Below, piece by piece: positions 24,243-36,600 of a DNA stretch of 64,000 nt (its first letter is position 1; each line of letters begins with the position of its first letter). The notes below the pieces were generated by a model, which was not told where the DNA came from, searched no databases, and saw only the letters and a program-made list of their open reading frames with translations. Origin of the DNA: Ptychodera flava (Eukaryota > Hemichordata > Enteropneusta > Ptychoderidae); the NCBI RefSeq assembly GCF_041260155.1, contig NW_027248375.1, positions 434,001 through 498,000 of the forward strand, given 5' to 3'. Made by a program: the position numbers and the translations under genes.

Positions 24243-26565
24243 TAATTATTTGATCAAGTTATCAAAGCAACACTACAAATGACATCATCGACGAAACAGA
24301 AAAAGCAGGCGGAACACGAAAAGCAAACACGTTTTCATAAAAGTGACGGAAGTTGCCAAGAACAAAGTAAGCTACCATTCAAAGGCAAGAAAAAATAAAG
24401 TCTTCTGTTATCTCGTAAGTGGTGTTGTGGTGTGATATTTCTTATTGATGTCAGGAGGCAAGAACGCAACCCTCCGACAACCTTTGTACGCGACTAGGAA
24501 ATCGACATTGTCTGTAAATGTACTCACTTTGGTTGAATATTTTATAAAAAATTTAAATGGGATGTAAACACTGATGCTATCTTGAAGAAGGGCGACAGCG
24601 ATTGTATTTTTAAGGAAACTGCTTTCCTTCAGGTCGGATAGATAAATCTTATCCATTTTTATGAAACTCACAGTAAAAGCGTTGTTTCATTCTCGCTCAT
24701 CTGTTGGCTTCATCTGACAATCAAAACATATTTTCACTGGATAGAATTATATCACTTACCTCAAAATTGGAATATCAAGAGAAGCCTGTCATTTTATGAT
24801 CAACCAGTGCTTAGAAAAGCCCCATCAATTGTTAACTCTAGTAATCGTATTCTTTCATATTCATCATATTCTGTCCGGAGTTCGATTTTTCGGTCGGCGT
24901 TTTACACTCGGGAACCTGCTTGCAGGTCAAAACGGCGCAAGTTTTCATTCATTTACGCCATCACTTTGCGTATTTTAAATGATTTGTAAACTGTTTCATG
25001 CGTTTGTTTTCTGTCATCGTTCTGTATCTATGTACTCTTTGTATATTTGATATTTTGATGTATTGTGTTTTAACCACACTTTTTAATTGCCCATGTTTAG
25101 GATGAATAAAGCTGTACTTAGTTGAATCTAACTGAATAAAATCCAAACGTAACCCGACGGCCTTTTTCGAAGGCCACCATATCATCCACAAAGCGAACTA
25201 CCGTTGAACAAAAGCATTGTCCATCACCGCACACTAGGCGACGTAGAGAACAACACTAACAGAAAATTTCAACAAACGAAAAAAAGTTTCTCAAACGAAG
25301 CAACGTATAAAAACTACACGGAACACGTAAAAACTAATGGAAGATTAAACAAAAACAAGAAAAACAATAAAATCCCATAAATATAGGAAGAGGCATAGCA
25401 ATCACGAATACGCAAGATTACATTCTAAGAAAATAATAGACCGCTGAAATTTCAAACCTTTACTGTAAAGCAACGACATTAAGTAAACGATGGATATGGG
25501 GACAAAATTACGACGAGGTAACTTAACTTACACTTTCTCTAATCCCGTAACGAAAATAATACATTCATATGCTTGTATAAAAATAATGGAATGAACATTC
25601 GTTAGCGGACACCCTATTATCAAAAAATTACTGGTTGTTCCAGTCAAACAAATCAAATCCTGGGACATGTGGACTATTTTCTTTTAAATTCAACGGAGAA
25701 TACAGTATAAACATACCTGTGGATGGAACATGGGCGCGGCTCACAAGCCTTAGCAGAAATAGCTGACATAAAATTCCATGAAACGGAGAAACTTATGTTA
25801 AATCTCCACTCCGGTCAAATATTCCGATAGAAACATTTCAGACACGACATTTTTCGATGGTTTACGCTGGAAAGGACCTTGTACCTTACTTTCAAATTCA
25901 CATTTGAACATTCTGTCGACAAAATCTCGTACCTTGACTCAGTGATCAGAGATATAACCGAGAGGGAAGGCCCGACATTAATTTCGCTGTACTTTTTAAT
26001 TGAATTTTCCTTCAGTGTATTTCATTTGTAAAACTTCCTTTTATTGATACGCGTACATAGAGTTTATTTCCTGAAGATTAAGTCAATCTCGCGTAACTTT
26101 CCATTGCACAAAAATAAATACTTGTCCGCATTTTCCGCAAAAACGAGGAAAATAAATCTACAGTGTGACAATGGATACTACGAAAAGTCACACGAATTTA
26201 TTGCCGAGACTACAAACTGCAACAGCAGCCACGCGAGTATGCATTAATAACAATTGCAATAATTTCAGGCAGTAGTGTCCGATATCTCGCATGTGCAGCT
26301 ATATTTAGTAACGATGAAGCTGCATTTATTTCCTTTCTGTTATGTACACAAAAGCAACTATGTAAGAGTCCCACCACCGATCCGTGCAGTATTTTATTTC
26401 GTTTTTTTTAAATGTATTTTATTTTTTAAGCGTCGTTTTACTTATACACGTACAAAGATTTTTTTTATTCCCGAATATGAAGTCAATCTGGCGTAACTTT
26501 ATTATATAGCACAGCAAATATCCGATATCAACTGGCGTTTTGTTGATGTCGCTACAATTATGCTA

Positions 26566-26793
26566 AAAGGATAGGAACGGGGATGAGCGAGAATGTGACG
26601 TCATCCCTTTCAAAGGTGGCGTCCCATTCACTGAGTTAACTGCGACCTGCACACAAAAACCAGGCGAACGGCAGTACTTTGGATAAATAGCGAGACATCA
26701 TAGAATGGGTAGGTGCAAAATAGTATTAGAAGCTAAAGCGGTAGGGAGAAGAACTCCGATTTCGCCGAATAACGTTGCTAGGCGCGCCGAACG
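26566..26793 (-). repeat. 235 bp inverted repeat, right arm
   Basis: Partner of 21864-22100 (see there). The outer end reads CGCCGAATAACGTTGCTAGG then CGCGCCGAACG at 26793. Confidence 0.75.
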
Positions 26794-26904
26794 GTCTGTC
26801 ATTTGGCACCAGTCCACGTTCACCACGGTTGGATCTGTAGCTCTGGTTTTGCCGTCTGATCCAAAGACCAAGGCAAAACGTCGAGCTACTGTACTAGTAC
26901 TGCA

Positions 26905-27005
26905 GCTACGGTTGAGGTTGCTCGGCGCACAGGTCCGTGGAGTTACCGTGTAGTATACAGAGAGAGAAGGCGAAGGTTTGACACGATTTTGTCCTGCGGA
27001 ATCTT
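26905..27005 (-). repeat. Dispersed 90-100 bp repeat, copy 1
   Basis: The reverse complement shares ATCGTGTCAAACCTTC, CTTCTCTCT and AACTCC...CACCTGTG with 31570-31660 on the plus strand. The class is unknown. Confidence 0.5.
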
Positions 27006-27685
27006 GTAGACGATAAAAATTCACGTATATCAACTCATGCAGCCATAAAAAACTACCGTCCTTCTATAGATAAATACATAAGATGTTTAATGTCCAACTT
27101 AAGACGCGGTCATCGCTATTAAAGGGACAGTGTTGCTATATTTTGACTTTTTAAAATTTTTTTCCAGGACTTAAATCCCGGTCAAATCAATACGAGACCT
27201 ATATTGTGACTACCGACGGCTTCAAGGATATGTAAAACCACTTCTTGCTCTTTACGGTAAAGTTGAATGTTGTACGGGCGTCCGTGCGATTTGAACCAAC
27301 CGCCATGACCAATGTTACTACGCACACGAGGAGCACACGGTGCATAAACAAATGCACGTCTCACAAACTACGTAAAATAGTAAAACTAAACAGGGCATTT
27401 GCTTTTAAGTTTGATTTAAGTATCGATGACACGGATTATGAAACAGAAATAAAACCATAGACGCAATTGGGTCAATGGTAAAACTAAATGATGTCAGATT
27501 GCTGTGGTGAAAGTGAAACAGGTACAGAGTATTGCATTTCCTGGGCATTTGATCGTTAGCAAATCTTTGTCAACTTTTAAAATTGTTAGGGCATTTTTTG
27601 CCATTACATTGGTTCGTTTTACAAACACGGCATGATCACTTGTTGAACTGGAAACATCGCACTCGGACTAAACAGTGAATGGTGT

Positions 27686-30110
27686 ATCTATCTGTCTATC
27701 TAGAAAATTTGTAAAGCGACAAATATCCACAGTTAAACAATGCTCAGTGGCGCTTACAGTTACAATGAAAATGCTCTCTCTAAGATGTAAGTTCATTAGT
27801 GGACGACTGCATTAACTTGCATGGTACCTGAAACCCGAGTCCTTGCCTGAGCAACTCTGGTGACAAACAGAAGACTTTTAATCCCCAAGGTGTGAATGTT
27901 CCATTGTTATGTTTATCTAATCCAGCTGGTGCTATTGTAGTGCCATTGCAGGAAAGGCAGGTCTGTGAAATTGATCCTCTAGGGAAGTAGGGTATTCCTA
28001 AGTAATGGAGCCTTCCCGTAATGTTTAAGCATCTTTTGGAAATGTTCACATTAAGACAGGTTTTCTTTCCAGGGGTAAAGAGTTCCAAAGGACAGGAGCT
28101 GCTACAGAGAAGGAGCGGCGATCATAGGCAGTCAGATTCCACTTAGGTGTGTGCAGAAGACATTTATCAGATGAACGAAGAACACGTGGTGGGCACAAGG
28201 TGTTATTAAATTCCTGAGATATTGTGGAGATTGTCCAATTAAGACTTTGTAAGTAATCAGCAAAAGTTTGTATACAATGCGATGATGTACTGGAAGCCAG
28301 TGAACTTGCATAAGTATGGGGGTAATGTGGTCGGATTTCTGATCTTTGTAGCAATTCTAGCTGCTGTGTTTTGGGCACGTTTTAACCGCTGTAATTGTGT
28401 ATCGGGCAAGCCATATAGTAGAGCATTGCAGTAGTCAAGCTTTGAAGATATAACGGCGTGGACGAGGGTGGCACAGGAATCTCTTGAAAAGTACTTTCTG
28501 ATAGACCTTTGCGAAGGAGGAAGTGAATAGCACTGCAAGTGGCACCAATATGGTTGTCATCAAATATTACACCGATATTCTTCGCAAATAAAGTGCTTTC
28601 AATAACACTGGAACAGTTGTTAATATCAGTGAAAGGCGCTGGCGAATGATCAAATTTAGATCGAATTAAAATGACCTCCGTTTTAGAGTTGTTTAACTTC
28701 AGCTTATTTTGTTTCATCCAGCTCATAATATCATTGATAGTTTCTTCAACAGAAGATACGGCAGACGTGGAATTGGATTTCTTGAAAGACAGGTACAGCT
28801 GATTGTCATCAGCAAATTGATGGAACTGGAGTTTGTGGTGGTGGATGAGCTGTCCGAGTGGTGATATGTACATTAGAAACAAGAGAGGTTCAATAACAGA
28901 CCTCTGAGGAACTCCGTATCTTCGTCCTTTTAATGTAACTGACTGGAATCTGTCTGTGAGGTAAGAACGAAGCCATTGAATAGGAGTAGATTTTATTCCA
29001 AGATTTGATTGACGCTGCAAAAGTATGTCGTGGTCGATGGTATCAAAAGCTGCAGATAGATCTAATAGAACCAGTAAAAAACAATTTGTCCAGAGTCAAG
29101 AGCAGTGACAATGTCGTTATTTGTGGATCCAGGATTGGTTTCTTTATGAGCGGCCTGACGACTGCAGACTTCAAAGAATGAGGTAAAAAGCCAGATTCCA
29201 GTGACAGATTAACAATCAATGTGATAATCAGGAGTAACTTATCAAGGCACAGCTTGACAAATGATGTCGGAAATGGATCCGAATTGCATGTTTTATTCGG
29301 CGATCCCTTGATGAGCGCAGAGATTTTCTCCTCTGATACTGTTTTAAAATGATCAAAAGATACTGGAGAAATGACTTCATATCACCAAAGTCATCAGATA
29401 AGCTTCGAGCATCTAGGCTTGAGCGGATGTCTGTGATCTTTTTAGTGAAAAAGTCACTGAAACGGCTACTTAATTGAAGAGACACTTCTGGTCATGAGCA
29501 TTCTTTTCGATCAGATCTTTGTAATAGTTTACTTTAGCGTTTCGGATGAGGGAATTGGTATTTTTGCAGGAATCACGGTAAATTTGGTGGTGAATTTCGA
29601 GTTTGGACTCACGCCACTGTTTCTCAGCAGAGCGTCTAGTTTTCTTGGCAATTACAATTTCGGATGTATACCATTACAATTTGGTCTTACAGTGACGATA
29701 CGCTTTTTCATGGGTGCATGCTTGTCAAGAAGTTCACAGAGATTTGGATTATAGGTATGAAGGGCATCATTCAGATCACGTGGTGGATCAGAGATCGGAA
29801 TACGGCAATTCAATGCTGTCTGTCAACGTCTTTCAAAAATCCTTAGTTGAAAGTTTGCTCAGTTGACGATATGTGAATTACTTTTTGAGACGATGTGGTT
29901 TCGGGAGAGATAACTTTGCAACAACCTGATTGTGATCAAAGGAGCGGAAGCCATCTACATAGAGGGATGATACAAGTGAGTCAGTGTTGCATATTAACAA
30001 ATCCAATGTATGTCCGTGTTTACGGGTAGGCTGATCAACAAACTGAGTAAAGTTATGTGAAGACAGAAGCATCGGTGATACACTGACACCACGCCGGGCA
30101 GGTACTATTG
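27686..30110 (-). mobile_element. L2/CR1-type LINE, 5'-truncated
   Basis: The minus-strand order is endonuclease C-terminus, reverse transcriptase, C-terminal domain, then a short 3' tail ending in a GATA-type simple repeat near 27686. The tail contains TGTAAGCGCCACTGAGCA and TCGCTTTACAAA, resembling the tails of the 54.6 kb LINE and of the SINEs. The 5' end is lost near 30110, within the endonuclease. Confidence 0.8.
28046..30072 (-). pseudogene. LINE ORF2 remnant (endonuclease end plus reverse transcriptase)
   Basis: The frame at 30072-29878 holds QPTRKHGHTLDLLI, the last block of an AP-type endonuclease. The frame at 29020-28382 holds QWLRSYLTDRFQSV, YGVPQRSVIEPLLFLMY (the PQGSVLGP block with changes), the catalytic FADDNQLYL at about 28805-28816, and MKQNKLKLNNSKTEV. 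Frames at 28538-28257 and 28378-28046 continue with SKLDYCNALLYG, LQRLKRAQNTAARI and the typical C-terminal RRSFSVAAPVLWNSLP. At least three frame changes mean no intact protein. Reverse transcription and target cleavage would be the ancestral roles. Confidence 0.85.
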
Positions 30111-31560
30111 ATCAATACTGCTCGCGATTGGAGTAACCTCTCGACAAACAAGATATGTTCGAATGTTGTTATTCTCTACGCATCGTGTAATTATTTGTAT
30201 CAGTTGAATCGCATTTCGAACCAAAAGTGAGTACATCGCAATGACAGTTGCCTAGACCATATACGCCACTTACGGCCTCCTCGCCTCCGACCCACTCCAA
30301 AAAGTGTGCTTTAAGTTTAGCACAGCTGAGCACATCGTGTACCCAGAAAATGTGGTTGTGCTCGAACACAAAACTCAATGCAAGTTTGGGGTAAAAGTGC
30401 ATTGTTTTTGGTGGAGAAACTGCACGCTGCAACTCCAAGGTGCTGCCACCGGTTTAGCACAGCCCTGCCACGCAGAACTAGCTTTCACCCAACAATGTAC
30501 ATGATGTACGTGTCAGTCGCCAAAGTATATTGCTTCAATTTCGCGTTCACCTCGACAATAACATGACTGTCTACTGAAGTTAATCCCTTCATTTTACTCT
30601 GTTTTGACATTTCTATGCCCACAGGCTTTGGGCAATTCTACATAAAGGTACAAACGAGACAAAAAATCAGCCATAATAGGCCTTGTCGTTGGCTTTTTGC
30701 AGCTTGTACACATTTGAAATGCCCATTACAAAAATGTACTCTGTAGCAGCAAAGAAAGGTGTATGTAGGAGCAGGATTGGCCGTCAAGATCTCCATGAAA
30801 AACTGACTGGCACCGGTAATAGGGAATCCGAAACTGCAACACTGCGCTCTCGACTTTAACTTCACGTGTTTTTTACACGCAGATGCTTACAGTTACCTAT
30901 ATAGAAGTTAGCAGTGTGGTCTGATCGCAAGTCAATGCTTGCCAACTCTGGGGTCAAAAGTAGCCCACCGTTAACCCTGACCCAAGGTTTTTATACAGTG
31001 TATGCAAATGGGATGGAAGCTGTCTATGGTCGACCGTTTTTGAGACATCTTTCAATAAGTCGAAAATCTTTATCAAGTGCTCGTTTGCAATAATATGAGG
31101 TCAGAAGATACAAATAATGTACTTTAAGTCCCACTTTTTGCCCCAAACTCTTGGTTACGTACATCATAAGGGTATTACGTACGTCAGACATTTTCGAATG
31201 GAACAAATTACCCATGGTTTAGCGCGGATTAATTAGCGTTTTATTTGAACTTGTGTTTTGCTTAAATATTTTCTAAAATAATCGCCAACTAACAATAGTG
31301 GGTTTTGCTCAAAACGCAAAGCTGTACATTCTACACCGGTATCTGTAGCCCGTTTGATAGCGGATTTAAATTTAGGGGTTGTGGGTATGCTAATGAGAAC
31401 CTTGGTGCTGCTGTACGTAACAACATGATGACCGGGGTTACAAGAGATTTAGGGGCCGATATTGAGATTAAATGCTGGTTTGCCCACTTGAAACTTGAGC
31501 GTTAAAGGCAAGAGGTTTCGCTATAGGCGTAGACCTTTTATTTGACTCTAAACTTCATAT
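30110..31560. other. Unassigned stretch
   Basis: No gene or repeat is recognised. Short frames such as 30169-30438 and 30638-30865 show no motif. Confidence 0.35.
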
Positions 31561-31569
31561 TTGTTTGGA

Positions 31570-31660
31570 TCCATGGTCCGACGGGCAGAATCGTGTCAAA
31601 CCTTCCCTTCTCTCTATGAATGTACACCAGCAACTCCGGGCACCTGTGACTCGGTGTGGG
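31570..31660 (+). repeat. Dispersed 90-100 bp repeat, copy 2
   Basis: Inverted relative to 26905-27005. Shared words are AGAATCGTGTCAAACCTTC and CCTTCTCTCT. Confidence 0.5.
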
Positions 31661-32299
31661 GTCAGATACTGGTATATCACACCAACACTCAACTCTGCCA
31701 TGCTCTCATGGATATATCTCCTGGTCCATACCAAATTAACAGCACAAATGTACACTAAAAACTATCCCTGGTTTGTATTGCTGCAGCTCCAAACCGCCCA
31801 TCTTTTCATCATAGCAAACTACCTGAAATTTTCTCGAAGTTGGTACCAAATGCGTTGACAATTGCTCTCAGGGCATTGCTCTAACATGTACTTCTGACGT
31901 CATGTTACGTGACCAATAAGCGGAATCTGAACTCAGACGGTTTTTGATTGGGTAAGTTTTTTAAAACTTTAACAGTGAAATGCACTACTATAGAAAGTGT
32001 TGCTGCTACAAAGTTAATGATTTTCCGAAATAATGAATATTGTTTTATACAATTCGATTTAGTTCAAACAACAAACCAGATATAAACTGAATACCAATGT
32101 CCAGGTGGCGTACAGTGAAGTACTCTGTTCATCTTGCTCCACAGAAATTGCTGTTTTGTTGTGTTCCGGTCGCAGATTTTACGTTTTTTAACAACCATTG
32201 GCAGTATAACACATCCAAGTACTTCATGGTAAAACGGCTAGGACAATTTCAAGGTATTTTTCAAGAAAATCCAATATTACTGGTCTTCTTCTCTGGCAC

Positions 32300-33346
32300 A
32301 TGCAAGATTCTTCAAATGATATCCGTTGTCCATGTTTTGCCTCACTGCCTGTAATTTCATCGATTGTTCTACTGCATAATTGCCTGTTATGGTCGAACCA
32401 TCTGTTTGCATCAGTAATTGACTACATGGGTCACACTAGTGTGCAGCATAGAGTCGTGATTGGTTTATTTCAACTAAGGAGAATGCGTAGAAGACAGAGA
32501 AACAAAAGAAGCAGACCAGGTGACAGTACTGTTGTAGACATTCTGCTTGTGGCAGTATTGCTAAGTATTACAATTCAACTTGTGCAGTGGAATGCTACAG
32601 AGAACTCCACTTCTGATTGGTTAACACATTCAAATCAACCTGCTAGTAATGATACACAATGGTCAATCACTTCTCAAGCTATACCCCAGAAATTGCAGCA
32701 ATCACCAATCACCACTGGCATTATAGCCAAGCAGTTTCTTGTGGGAACATTCTTGTATATCCCAAAGTTGGAGCAATCTATGGTAACATTAAATCAAAAT
32801 ACTGTTCCGTATGACTACCTATTGTGTAACTCAGGAGCTCATTCTTATAATGGAAACACTCATATTGCTAAGGGCCTGACAAGAGACCTTCCAGCTGGTT
32901 TGAAGATCAGCCACTGGAATGTACAAGGCCTCCAGGATTGCAAACTTGACCAGCTACGGCACTGCTACCTCGAAGATCCTAAAATTGATTCAGATATACT
33001 TGGTATCAGTGAAACCTGGCTAACTGAATCCCATTCTGATGCAAGTGTGTCAATTGCCGGCTATGACATAGTCAGACGCGATCGGTCAGATAACAAGATG
33101 CACGGAGGAGTGGCTGCTTACATTAAAGATTCAGTACCTCATATTCCACGACCTGATCTCCAGGACGACCAGATAGAGGTTCTATGGATGGAAGTCAATT
33201 ACCCAAGAACAAAAGGTTTACTCATTGCAGTGGTGTATAGACCCCAATATCACAATTTAAATTGGTGGATGCCAATTTTTGAAAAGCAATTAGAAAAAGC
33301 TGATAGCGAAGCAAAAGAATATATATTTAGGGGATTTTAACATCGA
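32300..33346 (+). CDS. LINE ORF2, N-terminal part with AP-type endonuclease
   Basis: The frame of 346 residues starts at 32300. Residues 1-200 have no recognised domain but include a basic run (RRMRRRQRNKRSR) and a hydrophobic stretch (DILLVAVLLSITIQLV). From about residue 202 it reads as a LINE endonuclease: ISHWNVQGL, DILGISETWL, YDIVRRDRS, GGVAAYIKD, EVLWMEVNYP and LIAVVYRPQ. The next expected block, GDFNID, is present at the DNA level (about 33332-33348) but in another frame, so a base is missing. A TTAA transposon interrupts the gene at 33350 and the protein resumes at 44684. It is co-linear and on the same strand as the downstream reverse transcriptase. Confidence 0.8.
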
Positions 33347-33605
33347 TTAAGGTAGTGACTCAGGTTCCTTTGTAAATTTTAGCGATTTTGTGATTATTTC
33401 ATATTCTGAACCCCTGAAATATGATCTTTTTATTAGAGAAAACTGTGAGGTAACATTGTACTGGAAAATGTCTGAAATTTTAGTGAAAACACGGCCTTCT
33501 AACCACTGCGCGAGTTATTATTTTCTTTTTGTTTTAACGGTCCGGATTACTGTCAGCGTTATCGTTATACCTTGAGGAGATTATGTAAATTTTTACGCCC
33601 CATGT

Positions 33606-33616
33606 TGCGCATGCGC
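33606..33616. promoter_or_regulatory. NRF1-like palindrome upstream of the transposase start
   Basis: TGCGCATGCGC, the palindromic core bound by NRF1-type factors in animals, lies 30 bases before the ATG at 33646, in a CpG-containing stretch. No TATA box is evident. Two more copies of the motif occur at 59.4 and 60.66 kb. Binding is an inference. Confidence 0.45.
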
Positions 33617-33645
33617 GCACGTCTTCATAAGAGACGCTATCCAAC

Positions 33646-36600
33646 ATGGCTGATGACTGCCGGCAGTATAAGCAGTGTAGAAAACGCAAACGGGGGCCGA
33701 AGAAGCAAAATGGAAAGCTGATGGACGCGAGCGTTAGGACCGATTTAAAACTGTCTGACCTTGGCTCATACTACAACTGCCAAGAAGATTCTGATGAGTC
33801 AGATTTATCTGAAGACGAGGACGTCGTTTTGTGTAGGGACGCAGCCGATGCACGAGACTTTGTCCCGTTACAACAGAAAGTAAGCTTATTGGAAGAGACA
33901 GCAGACAGTGATGAGATGTTACGGGTGTTTGATGTCAGAACTCTGAATTCAGTCTTGAAGTCACGAGCCCTATGTAACAGCTGCTCATCTTGGTTTTGTG
34001 CTTACAGGAAGATACAACACATGGCTGGGGTAGTCATTTTAAAATGGCGTGCTCCAATAGTGATTGCAGCACTCGTCACATAGAATCGGCTTTCCCGTCT
34101 TCCCAGAAAAACGGTCGCTACTTCCAAATTAACAGAAAGATGGTTTTGGGACTGAGAGCTATAGGAAGAGGGAGACGGGCGTCTGAGAAATTCTGTTCAT
34201 ATATCGGGCTTCCACCATCCCTGTCGTCCAACGCGTTCAGAGAACACGTCCAAGAATTGGCAAACAAAAGCGAGGACGTCACGGAGGATCTTTTGCAGCA
34301 GGCTGTAGCTGAAGTCAGACAACTGGTGTTAGGGGAGGAACCAGATGAGGGACAGACAGTTGATGTGGCCGTGTCGGTCGACGGATCGTGGGTTTCTAGA
34401 AGTTTCTGTTCTCTCTTCGGATTTGTTAGTGTCATTTCAATGGAAACAGGTAATTTTGCTTTGTTTTGCCGATACAAAATCAACTGATGTGAGCAGTCAA
34501 TTGTTTGCACATATTTCATTTATCGTAGTTGGACTGACTGTCCTGTTCGGACTACACATTATTTCGATATCTAAAAATGTATGCAGACCGGGCAATTACT
34601 ATTGTTGTTGTTGTTGTTGTTGTTGTTGTTAACATTGTGTACTTGTGTTGCTATTTTTCATACTTTCAAATTCAGAAATTTGTTCACCGTATACCTTTTA
34701 TTTTTGATAAGAATTTATTTTAATTGTTTTCACTGAACTCATTTTTTCCACTAAAGTAACATTCCAGTGAAAATTCTAATTTTCATTTTGTACACATACA
34801 TCACCAAAAAGGAGTGAAAATTAATCCAGCTGATGTCCATAATGTTTGTTTCCAATGAAAAATAATTCCGTTGACAACAAATTAATCTGATTTCTACAGT
34901 ATTACATAACTTTTTTTGTCAATGTTACATTTATATTGAAATGCTATCATGGATTGTTTTTCTTTATATTTTTCACAAGAAAGGTGTTAGATAGACACAT
35001 TAGTTCGACATATTGCCGTGAATGCCGCAAAATGGAGGATGCTCCCAGAGATATCAACTTCATGAAGTGGTTCATAGAGCATGAACCTAACTGCAAGATT
35101 AACCATGATGGCTCTGCTAAGAGCATGGAGGAGGCTGGTGCTGTGGTGTTATTTGAACGGTCCAAGGAAAAGCACAACCTGAGGTATCATATTGAAATGT
35201 TCATTGTCTATCAACTCTTGGGAGTTTTCCTGGCCCATTATTGTTTACGTTAGAATTGGAAAATGCAAATTGAAATGTTAAAACTGAAACACACTTTTAT
35301 TTGCACATCCAGCAAACAAATTTATATCGACTACCTGTGTTGTTCACTGTTTGACAACAAATTCTGTTTTCAAACATAAATTGTACCCAGACCTCATTTC
35401 ATGGAAAATATACGCAACATGTTGCATGCACACTTGTCACTTTGTTTCACAAAGCATCTTATTTCCAATACATTTAAGTTTCTTAGGAAGAGGGCTGCAT
35501 ATGATCTGTCAAACATTATGTGAACCTCCAACAAATAAATTTATTTTTTTAAATAGATACACACGGTACATTGTGATGGAGACAGCTCAGCATATTTGTC
35601 AGTCCGCGATGTATATGCCAGTGATGGTATTGTTATACAGAAAGAAGATTGTGTTGGCCACATTCAAAAGAGAATGGGGACTCATTTACGGAAACTGGTG
35701 GATAAGTACAAAGTGAGTAGTGAACCACATGTACAAAATCTCAGTCACCCATAGAAATATTTATTACAATTTCCTTTTAACAGTGATAAATTTCTGACTG
35801 AACCTTAGAACCACATAAATAAAAATTTGGCATAAAATAAAATCATTATAAGGCAGTCTTCTCCACAGGGGGTTTACCAGGGCATTTCTTTGACCTTCCT
35901 CTTTTTTTCCCCCTGCTGTCCTCTTTATTCTTATTCTCCCCTCCTGCCTAACATTGTCAACAGCAGGTTCTTTGTCCCGTGAAGGAAGAAACTGACTGTT
36001 TATACCTCCATGTTTGTGTGAAGATACAAGAGATACTAACAATGAAGATGATTGAAGATGTCAACAATAACAATGGTCATTTCTCATACACAGACTATGT
36101 TGAGATTCTAAAGAATGCATGTACATTTTATTGTACTTCATGCAGTAGAACTGGAAGCTTTAGTTTATACACAAAACAAAAATGCTGAAAAAATAGTCAA
36201 AAATTGGTAATACTGGGGCTTTAAATTCTAAAATTTGCATGATTTGATTTTAATGGACAGAAAAAGTTTTCTCTCTCTCATCAAGCTTTCAGATCTAATT
36301 GCTCTTTAAAAAAAAACTTGTCAAAATTAAATTTTCTGTATTTTTCATTGTTTTGTTAGGAGGCAAGCTTGAAGATGGAAAAGCCCTGACAGGCAGAAAC
36401 AGGTTGACAAACCAGATGATCAACGCTTTTCAGGTGTTCTATGGCATCGCCCTTCGAAACAATAAAGGTAAGACCAATTTACAATGTCATCCCTTTATCT
36501 CATATTTTATATTAAAGGTACATTAGCTTTAGCTTTTGGCTACTTTTTCAGTATTCTACTTCTGTGTATCAACTACCGTGTCTATCCTTAATCTGTCTGT

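Larger units (their letters stand above)
22325..26560. other. Interior between the 235 bp inverted repeats
   Basis: Apart from the hairpins, no transposase or other protein is recognised. Longest frames (22479-22796, 23780-24148) show no motif, and the second reads through a palindrome. If the flanking arms are transposon ends, this would be a non-autonomous or gutted element. Confidence 0.4.

Noticed and set aside
29494..29754. 86-codon plus-strand frame
   Set aside because: It is the reverse side of the minus-strand LINE coding region.
34118..34519. 133-codon minus-strand frame
   Set aside because: It is antisense to transposase exon 1.
35351..35550. Upstream part of the frame 35351-35716
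   Set aside because: Intron sequence; only 35557-35712 matches transposase, and in a different frame.
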